DNA from: Pterois miles
Lineage: Eukaryota; Chordata; Actinopteri; Perciformes; Scorpaenidae
Direction: 5' to 3'
Length of the DNA: 64,000 bases
Assembly: GCA_947000775.1 (NCBI GenBank)
Contig: CAMQGK010000552.1
Location: forward strand, 1,038,501 to 1,102,500
The translations under genes and the position numbers were made by a program. Each line of letters opens with the position of its first letter. Position 1 is the stretch's first letter. This document shows positions 11,101 through 25,200 of the stretch, piece after piece. Below the pieces are notes generated by a model. That model saw only the letters and a list, made by a program, of their open reading frames with translations, had not been told where the DNA came from and made no database searches.

Positions 11101-14100
11101 CGGCCTGCTTTATAAACCTGCAAAACAAAAAGCCCTTTATTTCCCCATCAGTCAGGAATTCACAACAGTGCAGTCACAGCAACAAGTCTGTCCACATAGG
11201 ATGAAAAAAATGATGCATGATGGCAAACTGCAATTCTAACAAGAATACACACATGAAGCTCTTAAAGAAACAGGACTTGAATAAGTAACGAGAGCACATG
11301 TTTGCTGTGATTCAGCTACAAGAGGTTCAGTTTTACTGCTGGTTATACCTTGCTCAGGTCTGTCATGGTGAGGATGTCAGATTGGGCTTTACCGCTTCTG
11401 ACCCTCTCTCTCTCCCTGGCGACATCTTCATCCTCTGGACCAAGAGGAGGCATCTCTGGCTCGACCCACCACGGCCTGAACGGAGAGATACAAGATCGCC
11501 CTGCATCATTTAGTTTTACTACTGTAGAGCAGTGTAGCTACATAAGTCTCATGTTTCTACAAAGAAGACATTGATTGGTTTTCACACATTTATTTACATT
11601 ATCTGCTTTTAGAAAAGTGCTGCCTCAGATTCTGTATGCATTTTATCAAAATACTGAGTGTTGTTTTAAACTTACCTGAGGCGAATGAAGAACTTGTACT
11701 GCAGCAGTATGGTGAAGATGAAGAAGATAACACCTTCAACTGCCATCGCAAACAGGTTCTTCCCTACAAAGTCCCACTGAAGGGGGTCCAGGGTCTGCTT
11801 TGTGCCTGGAGGAGGAAGAACCACGCACATTATTTACATATACATACATACAATATATCTTTATATGTATTACATCCTGTGTGTTTGTTGCAGTCTAACA
11901 TGCTGTTCAAGTGTTTAAACTGCAGCACGCAATCACTACAATGACAGAATGCACCAAAAGCAAAGGTTTCTTGGGGTACAAGGCAGAAGTGAGCATGGCT
12001 GATATACCCGAAGCCGCAGTATTTTGCCCCAGAAACGAAAGTGAAGTTGAAAAAAATCTTTTCGGCCAAAATTTCAAAAATTTTGGGCACCGTGGACTTC
12101 TAACCCCCAAAAGGCAGAGCTACACCACACTGTCAACCATAAACCAAATTTTAAGGCCCTAAGCCAAGTAGTTTTCGCGTCTTGCTTGGAAACAACATAT
12201 ATACTGTATCCCTGACTACGTTGTTGCGGGGGTACAAAAATACTTTTCAGCTTTGAAATACTGAACAGATATTTAGATATGTATTCAGAGATGGATATAG
12301 ATACCCAGTCTCTGGAAGGCATCTGCCATGGCCTGGTTTTTGGCCATGTCAATGAGTCCTCGTCCCAGACAGAAATGAGGGAAGATGAGGAACACCTTCT
12401 TCAGGATCCTGTTCACCTCATTCAGATGCTGGAAAAAAAAGAAAAATCTCATAAATAATGGACTAGTTAAAGTTGTAAAATACCTAACCTTTCAAGTTAA
12501 GAGCTTGATGTAATTGAATTTGAGCACTCATTGATGAAGTGGTATTGCTGCTATATACAGTATAACTGCTGTATTGTCTAGGCCACTGGTTCCCAACATG
12601 GGGGATCCGACCCCCAGTAGGGGTCGCAAAAGTTTCACAGGTGGTTGCGAGGCCTTCTTTATTTCAAGCAGTGTAAGACAACTTTTTTAAAAAATATACA
12701 GTCTCATAATTTCATTCATATCTGTAACGAAAACTAAATGAAATTGTTATTTTTAAAATTTGATTTTTTATTTAAAATACAAACTTAAAACAAATCTCAC
12801 AGAATAACCTGAATACAAGTTATAGTCACAGAGCGTTCCCTCTCTGCTGATTGTTAAAAATAATACAAGGTCCCTAAATTTAACAGGAAAACTCATCTCT
12901 GATGCAATATTCACAGGAAATAATCAATTCAAATTGCTTGTTTTACACAAAATTCCTACAGTTATTATGTTCATTATTTGGGTAATTGTACAGTTTCAGT
13001 TTTTGTGTTTGGTTATTGAATATAATATGCAATATCCATAAAACATGTCACTTAGTCAGGGGTCATCAGTTTAGTCAGTGCTAGAAAAGGGGTCCCTGAG
13101 TAAAAGCCTTACTGTATGTCTTAATCATTTTGCCTTCTTCTGCCTGTGCAGACTGGTGCCATTTGTACCTTGTCAACAAACAGCTCCAGGACAAAGGTGG
13201 CGATGCTGCCGTTGATTCCGATGAAGAGGTTGATGGAGGTCAGAACCACGTAGGCTGTGCTGGGGACGGTGAAAATGAAGGACGCTGGGTACATCAGAGG
13301 CGTGATGGACCACCTAAAGAGGATAATTCACAGTCAGCCATGATCCAACTGGGAAAATAGAAACTTCTGTTATAGAGAGACACAAGAAAACTGTGTATCA
13401 TAACAGTAAAGTGACTGTTACGATGCTGTTAACGTGTTTGGCTTTGGTACAGTATATATGGAGCAAAAGATGAATGAAGGAAGAAAGGTCAAAATCAAGA
13501 TTCAAGCTCATGATGTCTCAGATACACAAGATGTTCTCAATCCCCATCTAGTGATCTTTGGTGAATGATTAGATTCAAATATTGAGACATCCTGAGATAA
13601 TCAGCTAAAAACTGTTCATCCTTGAGCATGGAAACAGTCAAAGATAGAAGTCAGTGGCGTCTCAGCGTACCCATAGAGCAGGAGGAGCAGGACAAGAGCA
13701 GGCAGGTTGGTCTCTGAGACGTACGACTGCTGCTGGAAACAGATGAAGATCAGCACCACCATGGTGGCCGGGACGGTGTAGTTCAACTGAGGAAGAGGAA
13801 GAGGAAGTCTTTCTTTTATCCAGTGAATACTATTTCCATTGAGAAGTTTCTAATGCAGATTATTGACTGAAAAACTACGGTGAGCTCTTACACCATCTGT
13901 ACGAGAGAGGCTTTACAGAGTTTAGTTTTCCCAAAAAATGCAGCTCCTTGGATTAAGAAAATGAAAGGAGCTGCATTGGTGAAGGCGAGCTGATTTTTGC
14001 ATTGCACTGCAGGAAAAACTGGCCACACAGTGGCATCATTGAAATGAATGAGAGGATTGTGTTTTCTCATGTAGTGCTGTTGACTGTCTGAACACACAGT

Positions 14101-17100
14101 AAAAAGATCTGAATATAATGTCGGCGGAAAGGTCATGTTCTGTTGAAGCAGCAACTCTGTAGCTCTCGTCAACTTCAACTGGCAAACTCATCTGCTGTAA
14201 TACTGCATGCAGAAAATGTACCCAATTCCCTCTGATGAAGAAATGATACCAGATATGATCAGAAAAAACTTAACATTTCTAACTTAGCATAGATAACTTA
14301 ACAACCTCACAATGTGACAACTGAGGACTAGTAAGAGTAAAAGGAAAATGTCTCCTTTCTCTGGAGTACTGACCATGTCCCAGGTGAAGTTGGCCAGCCA
14401 GTAGAGGATCGGTTTGACCCCGCTGACAAACTGAAGGTGTTTGGCTTTGCTGACTCGCTCCTCGATCAGAAAAAGGACAAAGCTGGCCGGCACAAAGGAC
14501 ATGGCAAAGATCACGCAGATGGAAACCAGAACGTCCACTGATGTGGTCATCCTGAGGGAGGAAGCAGGATACAGAGAAACATGTATCAGCACAAAACATA
14601 TAGTACATTATGTGAACCAAGTATTCTACAACTCACACCACATTTTCCTGTTTTACTTCTGATATGCAATTAATAAATACATTTTACTTTTAATTTGTTC
14701 AAGGTGGTTTCAGCAAAATGTGTTTTTGAACATTTCAGTCCGGATCATGTGAACTTTACATTACTGCTGACCTTATATCACTATGTGGTATAGTAATACT
14801 GTTTCCAGGGAGCTATTGATTTCCATTAATTGTGGTAAAAAAAAAAAAAATATTTTTTTTTTTTTTTTTTTTTTAGTGGTTGCATTCTAACGGCAACTTT
14901 AGACTTTAAACTTTCTTCAGATAGTAATCCATCAGACTTTAAGGGACATATCATGAACATATATTTAGTTTTTTGTGGGCATCATGCTAACATGTCATTC
15001 AACTGGCCATTCAGATTTGGCTCCTTTCTCACAGCGAAAGAGCTATATTTGTAAAGGTGCATCATATTTTTCTCACAGGCCAATCAGAGCAGTCTGGGCT
15101 TTTTCACAGGGGTCTTAAAGAGACAGCTGCTAAAAAGGGAGTGTTTCAGACAGAGGGTGAATACAGGTACATTCAGACAGACCATATGAGAAAAATTATG
15201 TGTTTTTTTTTAAATAAGGATCATAGTATGTCCGTTTAAAAGTGTCAAGACAAAGCTGAATTTACCGCTTGAGACAAGTGGAAGTAATATACAGTATAAC
15301 AAGCACAAGAAACCAAATCCACCAACAGCAAATTAAAAACTCCACAGTGGTGAACTAACATGGCTATTTCCGTGAGCTGTTCCTTGGTGAGGTTGAGCGG
15401 GTGGTTGTAGGCAGTGATGCCGTGTTTTTTCCTCTCTGGACCTGGTGGCAGACTCGCTCTCAGCAGGCCGTTGTTCATCACGTTGACAAAAGACACCATG
15501 GCATGCCACCCTTTGTTATTGTACCATACCTGAGTACAAGAAAGAGGAAAAACATGTTTATATTCGATTTTTCTTTTATAGACAGGCCACAGTAAATGAA
15601 GAGAGAAGACAGATAGACAGACACATACTTACCTTGACATTGTTTTGACTGTTCAGTCCTCCTAGAAAATCTGGCAGTCTGTTTAGCAGATGATCCAGTG
15701 AACTGTTCTGTGATGAATCAAAGAACATCAGAAAACACTGAGATCATTCAAGAAAACAGCAGTTTCAGATAATCATGACTGAAACATAAGTTATACCTGC
15801 GGAACTTGAAAACGAGTCCTGATTGCCAGGATCGAGTCTTGGACATGTTGGACCTGAGATAAAGTCTGAGTGGCGCTGCCTCCGAGGGAAAAACCTCCGT
15901 ATCTGTACCAGTATGACAGTTTGTTTCTTGTCAGTCAAGCCTTATACTGTAGATGCTATGGTTATAAATACTGGAGATACTTTGCCTCCAAAATAATGTT
16001 TTATAACAGCAGCTTACCTGAATTCATTCACCCACTTCTTGGTTTTTAGGCTGTTAATGACACACAGAAGGAAAAGAGTGAATGTGTGAGGAATATTTTT
16101 AAAGGAAACATGAACAGAGAAATACAGGCCTTAATTGTCAACATTAATATCAGTGTTCTAGCTACTGATATCTGTCTTTTGATATTCAAAATATGTAAGC
16201 ATTCACTCTAAAATTACATTAGTATATTTCCATTCTTAAGACTTGTTTCAGGCATAATTTGAGTATCACATGATGGCCTGAATAATCTTTATAAAGTGGC
16301 AATATATTGCATGTCAACCCCAATATTTCAATATAAAACAATAAGGTTGAGAGTCATATGGTACATTGGCTACACACAAAGATGAAAAATACTTTTGTGG
16401 TCAAATGACAGAGGAGGATGCATTGTATTTGAGACCATCTATCCCCAGTGATCTACACTGTGTGAAAAAGTAACAAAACTAAATGCAATATCAAATAGTA
16501 ATGCATGTTATTAGGTTTAATGAGGTACCTTTTCTTGAGGATCTGAGGGTAGGTTTTCACCAGGTAATCAGAGATGTTGTAACTTGTCAGATTTTGGAGG
16601 ATATCTCCAGTCAGCCTCTTAATCTAAAAGATGAGCCATATATAGATGCACACTGCATTATATTTCACCACATGATACCAGACACAAGCAAACATTTCAT
16701 GAAAATGTTACCAGGTTACAGAAAATAGTGGCTGTGTTTTGGCTTTAGATTCATTTCCAATTAACTTAAATATCACATTTGTCTTTGTATGGCCCTTTAA
16801 TTGGTTGCATTTGATGGACAGAGATCAAGGTAATTTTATGTGACAGTGCATTGCCGAGATTTTCAGTCTCATCTGCCATCGTGGAGAAGTCAGATCATTC
16901 AACACTGCATTCTGCAAGTCAGTCCTGACCTGACCCCACACTGACCTGAGGAGGCGGCAGTCCACCGGCACCCAGCGGGCAGTCAGGAAGCATCCGGCGG
17001 ACGTCCTCTGTGCTACACTGACATTCAGGAGACGGTTTGTCTCTGCTCCAGTTGCCTCTGCTGAACATTTGCCAGGTGGAGTAGGGGACCTGTGGTCGCA

Positions 17101-20100
17101 TGAACTGACCTTGTCGCTCGCCTTCACACTGAGGTCTCCTGCAGGGAGGACATGGAGTGAACATGGAGTAAAGGCTTGTACTTTAAGCACAGCAATGTTG
17201 CCTGAATGTCTGGTATCAAGAATAAAGTAAATTTAAATACTACAAAAATTTAAAGTTATACAGATTCCCCCAGACATTTGCCTTTGCAGAGATAAAGCTT
17301 ACAACTGATGTTGAAATTTCTACTGAGTGCCAGAAGAGGTCAGATTACTTAATATCCCAATCAAAAGACTACACTACACTCACAGGAACAAGTGCATCAT
17401 TTTTTCTTTTACGCGACACAATAATTGTTATAAGAGGAAAGTAGGGAATGTTTTTTTAGTTATGAAGAGTCTGTTTTATCTCCTCTTTGTTGTAAATGTA
17501 TGTGTTTCTTTGTCGTCTATCATGTTTTTCAGTGTTTTCTTTGCACTGATGTCTCAGGGCCGCATGTCCCAATGCCTTCATTAATGTACCTTTCTCAGTT
17601 CCTGATGCTGCTGACACAGACTACTGTATGTGTGATGATATTGTCTTACGTGCTGTTGTATTCTTCCTCTTTCTCCATGCACTTGGTACCAAAACCTGGT
17701 TGGTCCAGCAGTGCTTCCAGCAGGTTCTCCATGGCTGGGTTCCCAGGTGCGTCATTGCTGTAAATATTAACAAATATTAACAAAAATGTGAGGACACTCC
17801 TCAAAATAACAAGGCATCAAGTCAAGAGCCTACCTGAAGAAGGTGTACTGTTCTCCGTACATCCAGGGCTGCAGCTGCAGGGCGGGATACTTCCCAAACG
17901 GAGGAACGATGAGGCTGAAGAGCAGCGCGACCAGCACGAAGACAGCGGGCAGGACAATCTGAAGCACAAATCAACCTTCAGCTGAAACACCTCTAAAGAC
18001 CAACTCAAAGAGAGACTCACAGCCATAGAGACAATAATATAATAACTAATAAATAATAAATAAGTAGCTGATTATGTCTTTTAGATAACAAAACCTCTGA
18101 CAACTGATTACTAACTGAGGGAGAGAGGACAGCATTTGTTTTAAGTATGAATATCATAAACACTATGACGATGGATGGCCTTTGAATCAAGCTCTCTAAT
18201 AGCTGCTGCCAATATTGGTCATCACCTGAGCGAAGAAGCCCCGGCGGCTCCTTCGAGCATAAAGCCAGCGTTTGATAAAGAGTGCTCTCATCTGCTGCCA
18301 GGTCAGCCACCAGCCGGTTAGGGGTGACCCACCTCGGCCATCTCCACTCAGCAGGTCTGTCTCCTGAGGTTCTGCAAACAGGAAAAACACACTCACACTG
18401 ATAGACTGGGCTGAGTCCAGTCAGTGCTGTCTACCTTTGATACGATGGACACTCTTGTCAGATCAGAAACTAATGTTGAAACATGACAACGAATGCAGTA
18501 CAAAAATGTTGGAGTGCGTGTTAGTTGTCATGAACCCACAATCAGTTAAAGGGATAGTTAAGGTGTTGGTATGGATGGTAACTCCTGTCTGTTTCTCCAA
18601 ACTGGTGTTGTGCTGACCACCCTCTGCTATAGGAAATACACTGACTACGAATAAATACTTCATACAACCCTACTACAAAACTTCAAAACACCTGAACTAG
18701 CCCTTTAAATCCCCCTTATTTGTCAACTCTAACAGTTAAAGGTAGAGAGTGAGGATTAGAGTCTAAAATACATGCTGCATATCTAATCTGGGGGAAAAAT
18801 AAAACACTTCCTTTTTCTATTTAATGATGACTTTCAGTGCTGGATGATCTGATGGTACCTTGCTTACGAAGCCTTTTTCTTCCTGGCAGCATTACGGAAA
18901 CAAACAGTCACAGTTGGAGACGAAACAGCAGACAGACTGTATGTAGAAACACTGTATGGTATGTACACAAATCCATGCGTCTGCAAGTGTTTGTGCATAC
19001 CTGTCTCTGGCTCGTCAGCCCTCTGCCCAGCTGATGGCTGCTGTCTGTGGTGCGATTCTGCCTGAAGGTCTGGTTCAGCGTCCACGCCGGTTTCCTCCGC
19101 CACTCGCAAAAAGATCTGGGAATGAATAGAATGACCATAACAAGGATTTTTATTGTTTCATTGGAGAACTGCCCCTCTTTAGGCCCTGACAAGCTGGAGC
19201 TGTAGACAACAGGTGGCAGTAAACAAAGCATCCAGCAGGTCTACACAGAGGTCAGAGGAGCAGAGAGTGAGCTGCTTTGACTGAGTAAACATATCAGGCT
19301 TCGCTATCACTGCTAATCTGATGCTAACGTTAAACCTGTTAAGACCATGGCTACTCCACAAATATCCAGCCCTCCTGATTACACCTGGTTGAACTCCTGT
19401 ACATCACACTAGTGTGATGACTAATGCTTAACTAATGGTCACGCACACACACTTAACACACATAACACCAGACAAGGTTAGTGGGAAAATATCTCAGGGT
19501 CACGCAGGGGGGCGGCAGTAGCTCAGTCTGTAGGGAGTTGGCTTGGGAACCGGATCAAGTCCGGACATGGACCAAGAACTGAGTGTGAACTGGTAGCTGG
19601 AGAGATGCCAGTTTACCTCTTGGGCACTGCCGAGGTGCCCCTGAGCAAGGCACCAAACCCCCAACTGCTCGGGGCGCTTGTCAGGAGCAGCCCCCTCACT
19701 CTGACATCTCTCCATTGTTGCATGTCCTGTTTGTGCATGAGTGTGTTTCGGGTCTGCATGTAACATGTATAAGTTAATAACAGAGTGTAAAAATTGAATT
19801 TCCCCTAGTGGGACTAATAAAGGTTGTTGTTCTTCTTCTTCTTCAAGCTGAATTGTTGTGTTGGACACAAAACCCTCCAACTGCCACCAGCACAAAACAT
19901 AGAAGTTATAAAATTCAGTAATAGCCAAATCAAGCTTTTTTCCTCATAATGAACATATACATCAGACCCACAGGACTGCAGTGCCCTGCACGCTCATGTG
20001 GCATATTCGCTTCTGCCAGCTTCCTGTTAGCTGTATGTGGTGTTTATAATGGATATGTTGGCTACAATTTATCACTTTTACTATCTTACAATACATCCAT

Positions 20101-22146
20101 GTGGTATCTACCATGTACCGTAGTGGATGTATTAATGTCTCTGTTCCCAAACAACCGGCTATCAGCCAGTAGCTAGTAGTGCTAGTTGCATGATATGAAC
20201 AGAATTTAATGGAGTTGTAGACTATTTACTAACATGCAGGGCAAAAGCACAGGACACATCCTCTTATACATCCATGGTCTGAGGTCCTTGAAATGAAAAA
20301 GACTGTATAATAGTTTTTTCTAGCTTCTAATTATGTACATCCCTCACTTTATTTTCCTCTGGGAAGTGACCGGGCAATAAAGTTAAATAAACAAATAAGT
20401 AAATAGTAATAATAACATGCAGAATATTTTTTGTTCAACACAGGACATTTCAGTAGAAACATTCAAATTCGACAATAGAGTAGTAATTATTTTGTTTTAC
20501 TTTTGTATGGCACTTTGCAGGCGGACTGTTTTTCTGATCTGTAATCACTATTACACAGACTAATCTGGCAAAATATTCTAATATGCAAACACTGGACACT
20601 ATGGTGGCATAAATATCCCACAATGCAATGCAGTAGCGATGACAACGACAAAGGTGGACAGCTCTGAAACGTCAATAATGCTTCAGTTTACATGTAAATA
20701 TAAGACTTTACTTTTCTAGGCATAATATAGATTTAAAATTAGTTCACACTTTGATTCTCTCAAACCGTTGTTTTGGTCACATGTTGTTGTCATGGTTACT
20801 ATCGTGTGTTACTATGGTTACACATCTCCAATGGGCAAGGAGGCTCTCAGGAAGTGGTGACATAAATTACAGTTCAGTGCATCTGTAAAGACACATACTA
20901 CAGTTTATTCACACAAAAGTATGCTGAATAGTATAGTACACATATTGGGTATGTAGCGCATAGTATGTGATTTCGGAGGCAGCCATACACTGCAACAGGA
21001 AATAAATTGGGAGCCACTTGGACTGTTTGTCTTTACAACTGTGAAATGGTCTATGAGTGTAATTGAAGTTTCTAATTAAACAATATTTGAAATTAGGCTT
21101 TGGCTTCCATTCTAAGGGCTCTGAAGGTCTCTAACAGGTGGATGAAGCAGCTTACTTAATTATTTATCCATCAAAAAGAAGTGACTGTCTCACCTCCTCC
21201 AGTGTGCTGTCTGACACACCGTAGCTACTGATGCCCAGCTCAGTCAGCCTCTGATCCAGTTCGGACAGGAAGACGCCCAGGCTGCTGTCTTTGGCGGCCG
21301 TCTGTGGCAGGTTGACTACCGCCTCACGCCCTGACTCCTCTACCAGCCTCGCACCCGGGATATGGTGCTGTGCCAGGGAGAGCAACGCCGCCAGGTCTGC
21401 CGTGAAGACCATGATAAGGAGAGAGATCATGTGGTGAGTAAGACCTTAGCTTGAGATATCAGCTTACTGTAGAGGTCATAGAGCAGCTAAATACTCACAG
21501 GAGCTGCTCTCCTCACTTCCCAGGCCAGTGTCTTCACTCATGGATGATTCACTGTCCTGAAACACGAAGATGACATCTTATCATTTACAGAGGAGAGTAC
21601 AGGGACAAATATGATAGTGTGACACGTTTAAGTCTACTGTTCATCAGAGTGGATGGACAGTTTTTCCACTTTTTTTTCATGTGCATTCTCATCAACTACT
21701 CTACTCTATCAACTACTTTTCCCATCATTGTCTCTTTAAGAGAAGACCTTTAGTGGATGCATACTGAAAAATAACAAGCATGCACTGGTAAATCCTGGAT
21801 AATTAAAGTTCGAGAGAGAAAAAAACAGACCTTGAGAGGAGGCAGCTTGTTGGTGCTGATGCTGGTACTGTTGCAGATACTGGTACTGGTACTGCTGGGA
21901 GTGCTGGTGTCCAAGCCCTCTCTCTTCACCACAGTGAGGTAGTAGCCGGATCCAAGGCGGGACTTCAGGAAGAGCGGCGAGCCACAGCAGCACAGTTTCC
22001 CCTGGGAGATGATGGCAATCCGGTCACCTAGCAGCTCTGCCTCATCCATGTAGTGGGTGGAGAGGATGATGGTTCGGTCTGACAAAAAAAGACAGAACAG
22101 ACATATATTGACTTTTTATTTTCTGGGCGAGAGCAACAGAGAGAGA

Positions 22147-22240
<94 letters not shown>

Positions 22241-25200
22241 AGGCAAAATACTGTAAACTAAGGGCGATGGTGGCGATTGTTGGAAAGACCAACCAAGATG
22301 GATTTGGTGAGTTTTGTTTTGTTTCTGTGTCTTACAATACTCCATTGCTAGAGCAGCGGATCCCCCCTCTGAAACTACGGCAGTGGGGGAACACCCGCAC
22401 AAATATATTAGCAATAGGCTAGCTGCTGGGGTGACAGTGGCCGGTTGGATTAATAAACATAGCTCCCAATCCCAGGCTCATGTAGGTCTTGCATTTTGCT
22501 TGCCTTTTTTTCCAGGTTTAGGTGTTTTTTTCCTTCCAGCCTTTAAACAGCTAGTATCTCCTACAATAAAAGTAAATCCACAATTTAAAAAAAAAAACAC
22601 AAAAACAAAAACAATGAGATCCACAACTCCTGTCCTTCACCTTTGCGATATTTGAGTAGCAGATCCCAGATCCCTCTGCGTGAGTAAGGATCAACCCCAG
22701 CTGTGGGTTCATCCAAAACAACGACCTTGGAGCCTCCGACAAACGCTATGGCCACAGACAGCTTCCTCTGCATGCCACCTGACAGAGAAACAGAGGGAGG
22801 ATTTTAGCTCTGGAACAGAAAATTGTTTTTCAGGGCAAAGTTGATGCACAACCTGATGAGAGGTCACGTTTTTATAAAGAAGTTGGACTGGGTAATCTAC
22901 CCGAGAGGTTTTTGGTCTGTTCATGTCGTTTGTGCAGCAGGCCGACATCTTCCAACAGAGTGTCCAGCTCAGCTTTCACCTCTGCTTCAGATAAACCCTT
23001 CAGACATCCATAAAACCACACATGCTCCTCCACGGTTAGTCTGAGAGAATGAGATAAACACAGAGATTAAATACAAACATCTGTTTGAAACTGCATCTAT
23101 GCCTTCAAGGAACAGTGTGTAGGTTTTAGCAACATCTAGTGGTGAGGTTGCAGACTGAAACCTTTCCTGTTTGCCAAGTGTGTACGAGAACTACAGCGGC
23201 CTGCATGAAAACGTGAATGGCCCTCCAAAGAGTGTTGTTGTAAGTGTAGCGTAGGTCATTTGGAGAATAGCAGATCCAGTATGTGGAGTGTGTTTAAGTG
23301 GGAAGTGAGTGGTGAAGCAAGAAAGAGAGAGAGCAGCAACGAATGTGTGTGAAGCTGTGTGCAAATGAGTAAAAGAGTGGATTAGAAGACAGTTAGTTTA
23401 GCTCTGAGAAGATCAAATGAATGTTCAACGGAAGCTTCAGTTTGTTCAAAAATACATGCTGCAGCTCCTCAAGACCAACAGAGATTTCCTGTGTCTTGTT
23501 TCCTGGTGGCTGAGTGGAGTGACGGCAAGGGTTAAATCCAGAGTGAGTAATGTTATTGAGGGAAGGAAAAGTTACACAGAGGTTTGTCCGTTCTGGGTTA
23601 CTGTAGAAACATGGCAGCCGGCTCCATGACGATCCGCTCCCTATATAGATATCAATGTGCCATTCTAAGGTAAAGAAAACACGACTCTTATTTTCATGTG
23701 ATTATACACTAAAGAAAACATCCTTATTAATATTATAGTCCATTTCTGCCCCTAGATACCAATTGTTACACACTGTTCCTTTAAATAACATCTGGGTGTT
23801 TTCTGGAGAAATCCTGACCTATCAGACAATCCAGTGTTTTTCAGACTCATCGTTTATTTGATATAAATGTGACTAATTACATAAAAATGTTTGTCACTAC
23901 TAATACAAACCAGAAAAAAAAAATCTCAATAGAAGCTTGATGTATGAAATCTACAAGTGGGATTTTACGATGAGTATGTCAAAAACAATATGCAATGGCA
24001 GTCGGACGTTGGAAATACAAGCCTTACATGTCAAACAGGATGTTGTGTTGTGGACAAACTCCCAGTGTCCTCCGGATGATGTCCATGTCATGGCGGATGT
24101 CCATCCCCTGGATGTACACAGTGCCCGAGGTGGGTGGAAACAGACCAGTCAGGACAGATCTGACAGACATCAGACACATTAGAGTGAATACTTTGTTGAA
24201 CCACACCTTCCACTTTAAATTAGATCCTAACCTCATATCTTTCACAGACATTTCCTGTGACAATATGCGTGCTGATGCTGGTGTAGTAACTACGTCATCT
24301 CACTTTTATTCTTTATACTGTATGTTCCAAAACATTTCAATAAATTAAAGGTACTGTGTGTAGGATGTGGTGGTCTCTAGTGGTGTGATTGCAGATTGCA
24401 ACCAACTGATTACCCCTCCGCTCACTCCTCCCTTTCCAAGAAAAAGCAAAACCATGGTAACGCCATTCGCTATCCTTACCATAATAACACAACTGTTGGA
24501 GTATCTTAAGTCAGACTCTAGCTCACATTACCGCAGTTTCACGAGCGTGTCGGAGAACCACGGTGGCATTCAGGTAACGTAAAAACATGAAAGTCTCACT
24601 TGTGTGTGAGTGTGAGTGTTTGTCCATTCTGGGCTACTACAGAAACATGGTGGAGCAACATGGCGGACTCTGTGAAGAGGACACACTCCCTATGTAGATA
24701 TGAAGGGCTCATTCTAAGCTAACGAAAACACAACGCTTCTTAGTTTCAAGTGATTATACACTAATGAAACCACAGCTCTGAATAATATATTACATTTTTG
24801 CTAATAGATCCCCTGAAATGTTACACACTGTTCCTTTAAATGACAAGATATCGCACTCCCTGAAATTTTGTGTTCATCAATTCTTGTAAAAGTAAAACTC
24901 TAAATTGTCCTCATACACATAATGACACACATAAGATTGGGCAATATATCAATATTATAACAATATTATGATATGAGACTAGATATTGTCTTTGATTTTG
25001 GATATCGTAATATCACATACGTGTCTCTTCCTGGTTTAAAAAGCTGCATTACAGTGATTTATGTAATTTTCTGAACGTACCAGGCTGGTCTAACTGTTCT
25101 GGTATTTGCCTTTTTATCCACATAATTAATCAGTATTGATGATTATTTATCAAAATTCTCACTATGTTAATATTTCATGAAAGCACCAATGGTCAACTTT

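Noticed and set aside
16825..17190. Alternative minus frames around the abca7 exon at 16946-17138
   Set aside because: They are shadow frames. Only the frame with CQCSTEDVRRMLPDC joins in phase with neighbouring exons.
19519..19562. tRNA gene
   Set aside because: A and B boxes are present but the sequence cannot fold as a full tRNA and continues into a SINE body shared with another copy.
22057..22422. Reading frames with long Arg-Glu or Leu-Ser repeats
   Set aside because: They are translations of the (GA)n/(TC)n microsatellite in an abca7 intron, with no codon structure or conservation.
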